64,000 nt of DNA, taken from positions 62,001 to 126,000 of the forward strand of contig NZ_JBPAXY010000007.1 of assembly GCF_050897975.1 (NCBI RefSeq), in the 5' to 3' direction. Source of the stretch: Pseudooceanicola sp050897975. GTDB lineage: Bacteria; Pseudomonadota; Alphaproteobacteria; Rhodobacterales; Rhodobacteraceae. Made by a program: the position numbers and the translations under genes. Below, piece by piece: positions 15,872 through 24,893 of this stretch (the stretch's first letter is position 1; every line of letters begins with the position of its first letter). Below the pieces are notes generated by a model, which saw only the letters and a program-made list of their open reading frames with translations, searched no databases and was not told the DNA's origin.

Positions 15872-17317
15872 TCAGGCGGTTTGCGCGTCCCAGCCCGAGA
15901 CGGCCTTGACCTCGAGGAAGTCCTCGAGACCCCAGACGCCGCCTTCGCGGCCATTGCCCGAGGCCTTCATGCCGCCGAAGGGGGCACCGGCGCCGCGCGG
16001 CTGGCCGTTCATCTCGACCATGCCGGAACGCAGGGCCAGGGCCATGCGGTTGGCGCGGGCGCCGTCGCTGGTCTGGACGTAGTTGGTCAGCCCGTAGGGG
16101 GTGTCATTGGCAATGGCGATGGCCTCTTCTTCGGTGTCGAAGGGCATGATCGTCAGGACCGGGCCGAAGATTTCCTCGCGGGCGATGGTCATCTGGTTGT
16201 TGGCATCGGCAAAGACCGTGGGGCGCACGAAGAAGCCGCGGTTGAAGCCCTCGGGGCGGCCGGTGCCGCCTGCCACCAGGCGGGCGCCTTCGTCGATGCC
16301 CTTCTGGATCAGGCCCTGGATCTTCTCGAACTGGCTGGCGTTCACCACCGGGCCGATATGGCGGCCCTCGTCATGGGCCGAGCCCACGGTGACGGCGCTG
16401 GCCACGGCGGCGGCCTCTTCGACGGCGGCGTCATAGCGGGCGCGTTGCACCAGCATCCGCGAGGGCGCGTTGCAGCTTTGGCCGGTGTTGTTCATCATGT
16501 GCAGCACGCCGCGCTTCACCGCCTTGTCGTCGGCATCGTCGAAGATCACGTTGGCGCCCTTGCCGCCCAGTTCCAGGTGCACCTTCTTCAGGGTCTTGGC
16601 GGCGTTTTGCGAAATCGCGATGCCCGCGCGGGTCGAGCCGGTGAAGGAGACCATGTCGACCTCGGGGTGGCCCGACAGCGCCGCACCCACGCCTGCACCG
16701 TCGCCATTGACCAGGTTGAAGACGCCCGCGGGGATCCCCGCCTCGTCCATCATCTCGGCGAAGAGCAGCGCGTTCAGCGGGCTTTCCTCCGACGGTTTCA
16801 GAACCATGGTGCAGCCCGCGATCAGCGCCGCGATCACCTTCAGGGTGATCTGGTTCATCGGCCAGTTCCAGGGCGTGATCAGGGCGCAGACGCCCACGGC
16901 CTCATAGACGATGCGATCGTTGGGCGCGTGATCGCCCAGCGGGCGCACGAACTGAAAGTCCTTGGCGGCGCGCAGGAAGTTCTTGGTGTGGGCATAGCCC
17001 GAGCCCCATTGCGCCGAGCGCGCCAGGTCGATGGGCGCGCCCATCTCCATGGAAATGGCCTGGGCCATCTCTTCCTGGCGGCGGGCGTAGATCTCCAGGA
17101 ATTTCTCGACCAGGGCGATGCGCTCTGCCGGGTCGGTGGCCATCCAGGCAGGGAAGGCGGCGCGGGCGGCCAGGACGGCGCGGTCGGCGTCGCCCTCGGC
17201 GCCCAGCGAGATCACCGCGCAGGGCTCTTCGGTCGAGGGGTCGATGACCTGATGGTCGCGGGCCGAAAGCGGGGCCACCCATTGGCCGTCGATGTAGAAG
17301 TCGCGTTTCTCGATCAT
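15872..17317 (-). CDS. NAD(P)-dependent aldehyde dehydrogenase
   Basis: A 481-residue ALDH-superfamily enzyme oxidising an aldehyde to its acid. Signatures are ITPWNWPMNQ near 147-156, FTGSTRAG near 225-232, the general base E249 in LELGGKGAN and the nucleophile C282 in NTGQSCNAP. The start at 17317 (MIEKRDFYIDGQW) gives the normal length; codons further upstream are not ALDH-like. It resembles the second ALDH at 57986-59431, but has no aminotransferase beside it. Substrate unknown. It is divergent from the peroxiredoxin gene. Confidence 0.93.
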   Translation of the reverse strand: MIEKRDFYIDGQWVAPLSARDHQVIDPSTEEPCAVISLGAEGDADRAVLAARAAFPAWMATDPAERIALVEKFLEIYARRQEEMAQAISMEMGAPIDLARSAQWGSGYAHTKNFLRAAKDFQFVRPLGDHAPNDRIVYEAVGVCALITPWNWPMNQITLKVIAALIAGCTMVLKPSEESPLNALLFAEMMDEAGIPAGVFNLVNGDGAGVGAALSGHPEVDMVSFTGSTRAGIAISQNAAKTLKKVHLELGGKGANVIFDDADDKAVKRGVLHMMNNTGQSCNAPSRMLVQRARYDAAVEEAAAVASAVTVGSAHDEGRHIGPVVNASQFEKIQGLIQKGIDEGARLVAGGTGRPEGFNRGFFVRPTVFADANNQMTIAREEIFGPVLTIMPFDTEEEAIAIANDTPYGLTNYVQTSDGARANRMALALRSGMVEMNGQPRGAGAPFGGMKASGNGREGGVWGLEDFLEVKAVSGWDAQTA

Positions 17318-17555
17318 GGTCTGTCCTTCGGTCGTCTGATAATTCCGCGATGCGGGATACAGTTTTGCAGTCGTCCAGATCACTGTGGCACTCTGCGCGG
17401 GTCTGGGCAAGGTCCCCCGGGGCGCAGAAGGGGCGGGGGCGTTGTGCGATGCGCGCCCCGGCGCCGGGGGATGCGACCGCCTGTCTCAATGGGGGTGCAA
17501 AAGATCCCTATGGTCACTAGATATGTCGAAAGACACATCCTGACAGGAGGACATT
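17318..17555. promoter_or_regulatory. divergent upstream region of aldehyde dehydrogenase and peroxiredoxin genes
   Basis: A 238-bp gap with a lower-GC stretch near 17320-17400 and 17500-17555. GACAGGAGGACATT immediately precedes the peroxiredoxin ATG, a strong ribosome binding site. I could not fix a -35/-10 pair or an OxyR-type site with confidence. Confidence 0.35.
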
Positions 17556-18212
17556 ATGTCTCTGCGCATCAATGATACCGTTCCCGATTTCAAAGCTGAA
17601 ACCGACCAGGGCACCATTGCCTCGTTCCATGACTGGATCGGCGACAGCTGGGCGATTCTCTTCTCGCACCCGAAGGATTTCACCCCGGTCTGCACGACCG
17701 AATTCGGCGCCGTGGCGCAGCTGGCCGATGAATGGGCCAAGCGCAACACCAAGGTGATCGGCATCTCGGTGGACGGTGTGGAAGAGCACAAGAAGTGGAA
17801 GGGCGACATCGAGAGCTTCGCCGGCACCAAGGCGGGCTTCCCGATCATCGACGGCACCGACCTGGAGATCGCCAAGATGTGGGACATGCTGCCCGCTGAC
17901 GCCTACATGCCCGATGGCCGCACCCCCGCCGACAGCGCCACCGTGCGCTCGGTCTTCATCATCAGCCCCGACAAGAAGCTGCAACTGTCGATGACCTACC
18001 CGATGTCGGTCGGCCGCAACTTCGCCGAGGTGCTGCGCGCCCTGGACGGTCTGCAAAAGACCTTCGGCGCGCCGCTGGCCACCCCGGCCAACTGGGAAAC
18101 CGGCCAGGACGTGATCGTCGCCCTGTCGCTGGACGATGCCGCCGCCGAGGCGAAGTTCGGCGCCCTGGACAAGAAGCTGCCCTACCTGCGCTTCGCCAAG
18201 GATCCGGCATAA
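17556..18212 (+). CDS. 1-Cys peroxiredoxin (Prx6/AhpC-TSA family)
   Basis: A 218-residue thiol peroxidase. The peroxidatic Cys is C46 in HPKDFTPVCTTEF. The long C-terminal part (PMSVGRNFAEVLRALDGLQ near 150-168) is the Prx6-type C-terminal domain. No resolving Cys is seen, which fits a 1-Cys mechanism. It detoxifies hydrogen peroxide and organic hydroperoxides in the cytoplasm. A strong ribosome binding site and a downstream terminator suggest a single-gene, well-expressed unit. Confidence 0.94.
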   Translation: MSLRINDTVPDFKAETDQGTIASFHDWIGDSWAILFSHPKDFTPVCTTEFGAVAQLADEWAKRNTKVIGISVDGVEEHKKWKGDIESFAGTKAGFPIIDGTDLEIAKMWDMLPADAYMPDGRTPADSATVRSVFIISPDKKLQLSMTYPMSVGRNFAEVLRALDGLQKTFGAPLATPANWETGQDVIVALSLDDAAAEAKFGALDKKLPYLRFAKDPA

Positions 18213-18237
18213 TCCTGCCGCTGCTAGACTATGGTCG

Positions 18238-18268
18238 GAGGGCGCCCCTGGGGCGCCCTCTTTCCTTT
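18238..18268 (+). terminator. intrinsic terminator after the peroxiredoxin gene
   Basis: Inverted repeat AGGGCGCCCC (18239-18248) with GGGGCGCCCT (18250-18259), folding as an 8-bp stem with a short loop, followed by CTTTCCTTT. Confidence 0.75.
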
Positions 18269-18295
18269 CGGTCGATCCTCCTACATTGAAGACAC

Positions 18296-19420
18296 ATGCG
18301 GTTCCTGAAGCTTGATACCGGCGTCATCGCCAATTTCGACACGGCCCTGGCGGGGGCGGTGGAGGTGGTTGCGACCTCTCCGGGCAAGCCTCTGGCGCGG
18401 CTGGCGCGGCATCGGGGCTGGGCGCGGGCGCTGGCGGTGCAGGCCCGCGCGCTGGTGGCGCCGGGGCCGCAGGCGCGGGCGGCGATCGTGGCCAACATGG
18501 CGCGCAAACGCATCCGCCTGCCCGAGATCTTCGGCAATCCCTTCGTTGCGGGGCTTTATTCCTACGTCAAACGGGTGCAGGCCGCCGTGCTGCACCAGGC
18601 GCTGGAGGCCGAGCTGGCGGCCAGCGACCCGGAGGTGGTGATCGTCTACAACGGCTCTGCCTACCCGGAATCGGTGCTCGAGGCCGTCAGCCGCGACCGC
18701 CCGCGCGTCTTCATCGAGGCGGGGTTCTTTCCCAAGACCCTACAGGTCGATCCCAAGGGGCTGAACGGCGCCAATTCGGTGCCGCGCGATCCGGCCTTCT
18801 ACCTGGAGACGGAGGAGGATTTCGCCGCCCCCGGCCTGCCGGAGTTCGTCAACAACCGCCCCTCGAAAAGCAAGTATGAGCCGGTCGAACTGACCCCGGG
18901 CTATGTCTTCGTGCCCTTCCAGGTGCCCTCGGACATGCAGGTGACGCAGCATTCGCCCTGGATCCGCGACATGGAACAGTTCCTGACCGAGGTCTGCGCC
19001 GCCGCCGAGCGCAACCCGGACGAGACCTTCGTCATCAAGGAGCACCCCAGCTTCAAGCGCTCTGTCATGGGGCTGGCGTCGCATCCGCGGGTGATCTTCG
19101 CCAATGGCAATGTCACCTCGGAGCTGATCCGCGAGGCGCGGGCGGTGATCACGCTGAATTCCACCGTGGGGATCGAGGGGCTGTTGCTGGGCAAGCCGGT
19201 CATCACCCTTGGCGCGGCCTGTTACAACGTGCCGGGCCTGGTGCAGCACGCGCCGGATGCGGCGGCGCTGGATGCGGCGCTGGCGGCGCGCGACTGGGCG
19301 CCGGAGGCGCGCCTGCGGCGCCAGTTCCTGGGCTATCTGTGGAACCGCTACCTGATCCACGGCAGCTATGCCGAGCTGCCCGCCGACCTGGGGGCGCTTC
19401 TGGCGGCGCGGGCGCAATGA
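18296..19420 (+). CDS. capsular polysaccharide synthesis/export family protein
   Basis: A 374-residue protein with the C-terminal pattern of the KpsC/KpsS-like capsule family: FVIKEHPSFKRS near 240-251, then ITLNSTVGIEGLLLGKPVITLG near 282-303. This resembles a GT-B glycosyltransferase nucleotide site. EVVIVYNGSAYPES near 113-126 is also typical. It probably adds sugars, perhaps KDO-like, to a lipid-anchored or surface glycan. Its stop overlaps the start of the GT8 gene (ATGA), so they form a two-gene unit. No export transporter is linked. Confidence 0.75.
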   Translation: MRFLKLDTGVIANFDTALAGAVEVVATSPGKPLARLARHRGWARALAVQARALVAPGPQARAAIVANMARKRIRLPEIFGNPFVAGLYSYVKRVQAAVLHQALEAELAASDPEVVIVYNGSAYPESVLEAVSRDRPRVFIEAGFFPKTLQVDPKGLNGANSVPRDPAFYLETEEDFAAPGLPEFVNNRPSKSKYEPVELTPGYVFVPFQVPSDMQVTQHSPWIRDMEQFLTEVCAAAERNPDETFVIKEHPSFKRSVMGLASHPRVIFANGNVTSELIREARAVITLNSTVGIEGLLLGKPVITLGAACYNVPGLVQHAPDAAALDAALAARDWAPEARLRRQFLGYLWNRYLIHGSYAELPADLGALLAARAQ

Positions 19421-20322
19421 CGGACGCGGGCGCAATGGCAGGCGCGGCGGCGGCAAAGGGGCCGATCCGCCTGGCGGTGGCAACGGATGCCAACATGGTC
19501 GAGGCGGCGCTGGTGGTGATCGGCTCGGCGCTGGATCATGCCTCGCGCGCGGTCGAGGTGCATTTCCTGGGCTACGACCTGGAGGCGGCGCAGCGCGACC
19601 GGGTCAGGGCCTATTGCGAGGCCCGCGGGGCGGCGCTGATCTATCACGAGATCACGCCCGCGCTTTTCGCCGGGGCCGAGCAGCAGGATCCTAATATCTC
19701 GCTGGTGACCCTGGCGCGGATGCATCTGCCCCGCTGGGTCGAGGGGCGGATCACCTACCTGGATTGCGACATGCTGGTGCTGGGGGATCTGGCCGAGGTG
19801 CAGGATGCCGATCTGGCGGGCCAGCCCCTGGGGGCGGTGCGCGACTTCTTCGTGCTGGACCAGCTGCGCAAATCGCCGCCGCGCCTGGCCAAGCTGGCCC
19901 ATCACCAGGCGCTGTTCGGTCGCGCCGATGTGGCGGGGTACTTCAACGCCGGGCTGCTGGTGATGGATTGCGACGCGATCCGCGCCGATGCGGATCTCTG
20001 TGCGCGGATCGGCAATGCCTCGGAGGCCAGCCAGTACAGATACATGGATCAGGATTTCCTGAACCTGCATTTCGACGGGCGCGTGCAGTATCTGCCGCAG
20101 GCCTGGAACAGCATCTGGGGGCGTGACCGCCTGCGGGCCCGTGCCCTGAAGGGGCTGCCCTGGCTGCCTGAGGCCGAGAAGCGCCCCGCCGCCGCGCGGC
20201 TGATCCACTACACCGGGCCGCGCAAACCCTGGAAACGGCAATCGCGGCTGAACGCCCTGCAACGGGGCCGCCTGCCCGCGCTGCTGGCCTGGCGTCGGGC
20301 GGCGCGGCGGATCCTGCGCTAG
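19417..20322 (+). CDS. glycosyltransferase family 8 protein
   Basis: A 301-residue GT-A enzyme. The metal-binding DxD is in ITYLDCDMLVLGDL, the nucleotide-sugar start is IRLAVATDANMV, and the C-terminal LIHYTGPRKPW matches the GT8 HxxGxxKPW motif. DQDFLNLHF is also conserved. It probably transfers a hexose during cell-surface glycan synthesis. I chose the ATG at 19417, which overlaps the preceding stop; another ATG at 19435 is possible. The C-terminal 50 residues are Arg-rich, as in membrane-associated GT8 proteins. Confidence 0.88.
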   Translation: MTDAGAMAGAAAAKGPIRLAVATDANMVEAALVVIGSALDHASRAVEVHFLGYDLEAAQRDRVRAYCEARGAALIYHEITPALFAGAEQQDPNISLVTLARMHLPRWVEGRITYLDCDMLVLGDLAEVQDADLAGQPLGAVRDFFVLDQLRKSPPRLAKLAHHQALFGRADVAGYFNAGLLVMDCDAIRADADLCARIGNASEASQYRYMDQDFLNLHFDGRVQYLPQAWNSIWGRDRLRARALKGLPWLPEAEKRPAAARLIHYTGPRKPWKRQSRLNALQRGRLPALLAWRRAARRILR

Positions 20323-20387
20323 GGCGCCGGGCCCGGCCATGCGGCCTGGTGGCGCGCGCCACAGCTTTTCCTCTCTCTGAAATGCAA

Positions 20388-20410
20388 GAAGGCGCCCCGG
20401 GGGCGCCTTC
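20388..20410 (-). terminator. hairpin terminator of pnp
   Basis: GAAGGCGCC (20388-20396) pairs with GGCGCCTTC (20402-20410). On the minus strand the stem is followed by TTGCATTTC. It lies 26 bp past the pnp stop, in the gap shared with the convergent GT8 gene. Confidence 0.6.
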
Positions 20411-20436
20411 CGCAATTTGTCCGAATGAGGGGCCGA

Positions 20437-22569
20437 TTACTCGGCGCTGTCCTCTTTCGCCATCTCTTCGCCGGTCTCCTGGTCGACCATCTTCATGGAC
20501 AGGCGGACCTTGCCGCGATCGTCGAAGCCCACGAGCTTGACGAAGACTTCCTGGCCTTCCTTCAGAACGTCCGAGGGGTGGTTCAGGCGGCGGTTCTCGA
20601 TCTGGGAGACGTGCACCAGGCCGTCGCGCTTGCCGAAGAAGTTCACGAAGGCGCCGAAATCGACCAGCTTCACGACCTTGCCCTTGTAGATCTTGCCCTC
20701 TTCCGGCTCGGCCACGATCGAATAGATCATGTCGTGGGCCTTCTGGATGGCTTCGGCATCGGACGAGGCGATCTTGATGATGCCGTCGTCGTTGATGTCG
20801 ACCTTGGCGCCCGAGGTTTCCACGATCTCGCGGATCACCTTGCCGCCCGAACCGATCACTTCGCGGATCTTGTCGGTGGGGATCTGCATGGTCTCGATGC
20901 GCGGGGCATGGGCCGAGAATTCCGCAGCGCCGTCGAGCGCCTTGTTCATCTCGCCCAGGATGTGCAGACGGCCTTCCTTGGCCTGGGCCAGGGCGGTCTT
21001 CATGATCTCGGGCGTGATGCCCTGAACCTTGATGTCCATTTGCAGCGAGGTGATGCCCTCGGCGGTGCCGGCCACCTTGAAGTCCATGTCGCCGAGGTGA
21101 TCCTCGTCGCCCAGGATGTCGGTCAGCACGGCGTATTCGCCGTCATCTTCCAGCACCAGGCCCATGGCCACACCGGCCACGGCGGCCTTCAGCGGCACAC
21201 CGGCGTCCATCATCGACAGCGAGCCGCCGCAGACGGAAGCCATCGAGGAAGACCCGTTGGATTCGGTGATCTCGGACACGATGCGGATCGTGTAGGGGAA
21301 ATCGGTCGAGGCGGGCAGGACGGCCTGAAGGGCACGCCAGGCCAGTTTGCCGTGGCCGATCTCGCGACGACCCGGGGACCCCACGCGGCCCACTTCACCG
21401 ACCGAGTAGGGCGGGAAGTTGTAGTGCAGCATGAAGTTGGATTTGAAGTTGCCGTGCAGGGCGTCGATGAACTGTTCGTCATCGCCGGTGCCCAGGGTGG
21501 TCACGACCAGGCCCTGGGTCTCGCCACGGGTGAACAGCGCAGACCCGTGGGTCCGGGGCAGGAAGCCGGTTTCGGCTTCGATCGGGCGCACTTCGTCGGT
21601 ACGGCGACCGTCGATCCGCTTGCCGTTCTTCACCACGTCGCCGCGCAGCACGGTGGATTCCAGCTTTTTCAGCGCCGAGCCCAGGTTGGCGTCTTCCAGC
21701 TGCTCTTCGCTCAGTGCGGCCTTGATCTCTTCCTTCACCGCGGCAACGGCGCTGGTGCGCTCTTGCTTGTCGGTGATGGCATAGGCGGCGCGCATCTTGT
21801 CTTCACCGGCGGCTTTGACGGCGTCGTAGAGGGCCGAGTAATCCGGGGGGGTGAAGTCGAAGGGCTCTTTCGCGGTCTCTTCGGCCAGGCTGATGATCAG
21901 GTCCAGAACCGGCTGGATCTGCTCGTGGGCGAAGGTCACGGCGCCCAGCATCTCGTCTTCCGTCAGCTCGTAGGCTTCGGATTCGACCATCATCACGGCG
22001 CCTTTGGTGCCGGCGACGACCAGGTCGAGACGCTGTTCGGGGTTGTTGCGCAGGCCCTGCATGTCATCGACAGAGGGGTTCAGCACATATTCGCCATCGG
22101 TGAAACCGACGCGGCAACCGGCGATCGGGCCCATGAAGGGGGCGCCCGAGATGGTCAGCGCGGCCGAGGCGGCGATCATCGCGACGACGTCGGGGTCGTT
22201 GACCAGATCGTGCGACAGCACGGTGCACATCACCAGCACTTCGTTCTTGAAGCCGGGGGCGAACAGCGGGCGGATCGGACGGTCGATCAGGCGCGCGGTC
22301 AGGGTCTCTTTCTCGGTGGGGCGGGCCTCACGCTTGAAGAAGCCACCCGGGACCTTGCCGGCCGCGTAGTATTTTTCCTGGTAGTGGACAGTGAGGGGGA
22401 AGAAATCCTGGCCCTCTTTCTGCTTCTTGGCGAAGGTGACGTTGGCCATCACCGAGGTTTCGCCAAGGGTGGCGATGACGGTGCCATCGGCCTGACGGGC
22501 AACCTTGCCCGTTTCCAGCGTGAGGGTCTCGTCGCCCCACTGCATCTCTTTTTTCGTTACGTTGAACAT
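20437..22569 (-). CDS. pnp: polyribonucleotide nucleotidyltransferase (PNPase)
   Basis: A 3'-5' phosphorolytic exoribonuclease and degradosome component of 710 residues. There are two RNase PH domains (residues 1-220 and about 310-540) joined by a helical linker, then a KH domain (IREVIGSGGKVIREI near 562-576) and an S1 domain (GKIYKGKVVKLVDFGAFV near 619-636). Family markers include KKEGQDFFPLTVHYQEKYYA and FKNEVLVMCTVLSHD. I start at MFNVTKKE (22569). The gene is usually directly after rpsO; here two other genes lie between them. Confidence 0.97.
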   Translation of the reverse strand: MFNVTKKEMQWGDETLTLETGKVARQADGTVIATLGETSVMANVTFAKKQKEGQDFFPLTVHYQEKYYAAGKVPGGFFKREARPTEKETLTARLIDRPIRPLFAPGFKNEVLVMCTVLSHDLVNDPDVVAMIAASAALTISGAPFMGPIAGCRVGFTDGEYVLNPSVDDMQGLRNNPEQRLDLVVAGTKGAVMMVESEAYELTEDEMLGAVTFAHEQIQPVLDLIISLAEETAKEPFDFTPPDYSALYDAVKAAGEDKMRAAYAITDKQERTSAVAAVKEEIKAALSEEQLEDANLGSALKKLESTVLRGDVVKNGKRIDGRRTDEVRPIEAETGFLPRTHGSALFTRGETQGLVVTTLGTGDDEQFIDALHGNFKSNFMLHYNFPPYSVGEVGRVGSPGRREIGHGKLAWRALQAVLPASTDFPYTIRIVSEITESNGSSSMASVCGGSLSMMDAGVPLKAAVAGVAMGLVLEDDGEYAVLTDILGDEDHLGDMDFKVAGTAEGITSLQMDIKVQGITPEIMKTALAQAKEGRLHILGEMNKALDGAAEFSAHAPRIETMQIPTDKIREVIGSGGKVIREIVETSGAKVDINDDGIIKIASSDAEAIQKAHDMIYSIVAEPEEGKIYKGKVVKLVDFGAFVNFFGKRDGLVHVSQIENRRLNHPSDVLKEGQEVFVKLVGFDDRGKVRLSMKMVDQETGEEMAKEDSAE

Positions 22570-22852
22570 CAGCGTATCCTGTCTGGAGGCTGTCCCGGGC
22601 CCTCCCGGGTCCTCCGTTTGCATGGTGGCCCCATTGCCACCGACCCCTAATCCTCATGTCACAGCGCCGGGGTCCCATGCGCCACGTCTCAGATTACGGG
22701 CGCCAATACAGCAGAAAGGGCCCCTTGGAAAGCTTTGTGGTGGTTCGGGGGGCGGGACAATTCGCCCTTGCCGTGTCCGCCGGGGCGGATATGCAGGGCG
22801 GATCCTGCCGCCCCGCCGCCCATCCCCCTTTCGCCCGAAAAGGCGCTGCCCG

Positions 22853-23536
22853 ATGTCTTCCGCCCCGCTGCCCCCCTCGCCCTACGAGGCCCCCGGTTTC
22901 TACGACCGCGCCATTGCCGAGGGGCGCCACCGCGCCATCGTCGGCGGCCGTTGGGACGAGACCGGACGGGTGCAGATGGCCCTGCTGCGCGACCACGGGC
23001 TCAGGCCCCATCACCACCTGCTGGACATCGGCGCGGGCGCCCTGCGCCTGGGGTGCAAGGCGATCCCCTATCTCGAACCCGGCCACTACTGGGCCACCGA
23101 TGCCAGCCGCGAGATCCTGCTGGCGGGCTATGCGCGCGAACTGGCCGAGGTGCCGCACGCGCAGCGCCCCGACCCGGCGCAGCTGATCGGCGATCCGGGC
23201 TTCGACTTTCCGGGCGTCAGCGCGGCGATCACCCATGCGATCTGCTTTGCCGTCTTTCCGCATCTGGCGCCGGGCTACCTCGACCGGGCGCTGACCTCGC
23301 TGAGCCGCTTTCCGGCGCTGTCGCTTTTCGCCTTCACCGTCTTCCTCGCCCCCGAGGCGCAGGCGGACGCGCCCTATCGCCAGGCCGACGGCGTGGTGAC
23401 CCACCCGGCCAAGCCCCCCTACCACCGCCCCGAGGCCCAGGTGCGGGCGGCGGCAGGGGCCACAGGCTGGCAGGTGCAGCGCGACGACCGCATGTTGCCG
23501 CGCGGCCAGGTCCTGTTCCTGGCGCGGCGCACCTAG
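22853..23536 (+). CDS. class I SAM-dependent methyltransferase
   Basis: A 227-residue Rossmann methyltransferase. Motif I is HHLLDIGAGALRLGCKAI (about 53-70) and the acidic residue after the second strand is in YWATDASREIL. The usual post-I and motif IV order is kept, but the substrate is not indicated. I start at 22853, after the Pro-rich non-coding leader. It is convergent with the acetyltransferase gene and their stop codons overlap in one CTAG (23533-23536). Confidence 0.75.
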   Translation: MSSAPLPPSPYEAPGFYDRAIAEGRHRAIVGGRWDETGRVQMALLRDHGLRPHHHLLDIGAGALRLGCKAIPYLEPGHYWATDASREILLAGYARELAEVPHAQRPDPAQLIGDPGFDFPGVSAAITHAICFAVFPHLAPGYLDRALTSLSRFPALSLFAFTVFLAPEAQADAPYRQADGVVTHPAKPPYHRPEAQVRAAAGATGWQVQRDDRMLPRGQVLFLARRT

Positions 23537-24318
23537 CGCAGGTAGCGTCCCTCGCTGCGGGTTGCGATGCCGGAGACTAGGCCGGGATCAAGCGTCAGCC
23601 CGCAACCTTCGACCATGCGCCGCGACGGGGTGTTGCCCTCTGAAACCAGCTCGTAGATCGCCCCGGCCCCCATGTCTGCTATCGCCTTGCGCAGCATCAT
23701 GGCGTTGACCCGCGTTCCCAGACCGCGACCACGGAAGGCCGGGTCGACCGCCACCAACCCGCCCCAGGCCGTGTTGGCATGGGGGCTGTGCCGGTTGTGC
23801 GGGAAATAGGCAAAGGCGCAGGCGGCGATGCGGCCCGCAGGGTCCTGTAGGGCGGCCAGTGCCGAGGGGCCGCCGATCGTCCCGGCCAGCATGGCCGGAG
23901 GGAAGGGGACGATCCCGTTTTCCGACATCATGGCGTGCAGGGCCTCCAGAAAGGCGGCGTCTGCGCGCCGTGCCTCGGGCACCGGCATCAGGCCTTCGGG
24001 CTGTGGCCCGGCCAGCACCCTGTCGCAGGCGGCGGTGAACCTCTGCGCCTTGCCGGTGAAGACGTTCCAGAACTCCATGCGGTAGCCGCGTTCGGCCAGC
24101 GTCGCCTCCAGCTCGGGAAGGTGGTCGCGTGACAGCATCCGGACCCCCATCAGGCCGTCTTCCTCCAGGATGCGGAAGACCTGGGCCCAGCCCAGGCGCG
24201 CGGGGTCGTCACTGCCGCGAAAGCGGACGGCGTTGCAGGCGCCGGGGGTGGTCATGGCCCAGTCCAGCGCCGCTTCGGCGCGGGCGGTCAGGCTGTCGGA
24301 CGGGGAAGGGAGGGGCAT
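23533..24318 (-). CDS. GNAT family N-acetyltransferase
   Basis: A 261-residue protein. The C-terminal half (about 120-261) has the GNAT acetyl-CoA site: VAVDPAFRGRGLGTRVNAMM near 191-210, followed by YELVSEGNTPSRRMVEGCG. The N-terminal 110 residues look like a second, degenerate module. The acceptor is unknown. AGGAGACC lies upstream of the start at 24318. It sits between rpsO and pnp on their strand and may be read through from rpsO, although a gap and a hairpin intervene. Confidence 0.82.
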   Translation of the reverse strand: MPLPSPSDSLTARAEAALDWAMTTPGACNAVRFRGSDDPARLGWAQVFRILEEDGLMGVRMLSRDHLPELEATLAERGYRMEFWNVFTGKAQRFTAACDRVLAGPQPEGLMPVPEARRADAAFLEALHAMMSENGIVPFPPAMLAGTIGGPSALAALQDPAGRIAACAFAYFPHNRHSPHANTAWGGLVAVDPAFRGRGLGTRVNAMMLRKAIADMGAGAIYELVSEGNTPSRRMVEGCGLTLDPGLVSGIATRSEGRYLR

Positions 24319-24395
24319 GACGCGGTCTCCTGTCTTCCGGCAGGATACCCCGAAACGGCGGACTGGCTGAGAGAAAAACTGGCGTCAGGAACGCG

Positions 24396-24425
24396 AAACG
24401 CCCGCTCCTTTCGGGGCGGGCGTTT
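24396..24425 (-). terminator. intrinsic terminator of rpsO
   Basis: 10-bp stem AAACGCCCGC (24396-24405) with GCGGGCGTTT (24416-24425). On the minus strand the T run is only three bases. It lies 25 bp past the rpsO stop and probably limits read-through toward the acetyltransferase and pnp. Confidence 0.6.
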
Positions 24426-24449
24426 GCTGTCTTGCGACGGTGGGCGCGC

Positions 24450-24719
24450 TTAGCGGCGCAGGCCCAGGCGCTTGATCAGGTCCTGGTAACGGGCCTCGTC
24501 CTTGCCCTTCAGGTAGTCCAGCAGCTTACGACGCTGGGCGACCATCATCAGAAGACCACGGCGGCCGTGGTTGTCCTTCTTGTGGGTCTTGAAGTGCTCG
24601 GTCAGGGTCGCGATGCGCGACGACAGGATGGCAACCTGAACCTCGGGCGAACCGGTGTCGCCTTCCTTGGTTGCGTATTCCTTGATCAGGCGGGCTTTTT
24701 CTTCGACGGTGATCGACAT
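24450..24719 (-). CDS. rpsO: 30S ribosomal protein S15
   Basis: An 89-residue primary 16S rRNA-binding protein of the small-subunit platform. DTGSPEVQVAILSSRIATLTEH and the GRRGLLMMVAQRRKLLDYL helix are diagnostic. AGGAGATCCCG precedes the ATG. It is followed by its own hairpin. In many bacteria S15 binds its own leader; the 174-bp gap upstream (24720-24893) could hold such a site, but I cannot show it. Confidence 0.97.
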   Translation of the reverse strand: MSITVEEKARLIKEYATKEGDTGSPEVQVAILSSRIATLTEHFKTHKKDNHGRRGLLMMVAQRRKLLDYLKGKDEARYQDLIKRLGLRR

Positions 24720-24893
24720 CGGGATCTCCTATGAGTTCAGGGTTGGGGCGCAAGCCGGGATGTCGTCCAGCAGGGTCCATAGGGTCTCCGCCGGGGCGGT
24801 CCCCGGAAGATTGCGCGCTGATAGGGGATTCGGGCGGTGAAATAAAGCCTTTTCTGGCCGGTCGCGCGGCCCCCGTCCGGCCGGGGCGCCGGG

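Noticed and set aside
20425..22650. Long plus-strand frame opposite pnp
   Set aside because: pnp is unmistakable on the other strand; the opposite frame has no recognisable domain.
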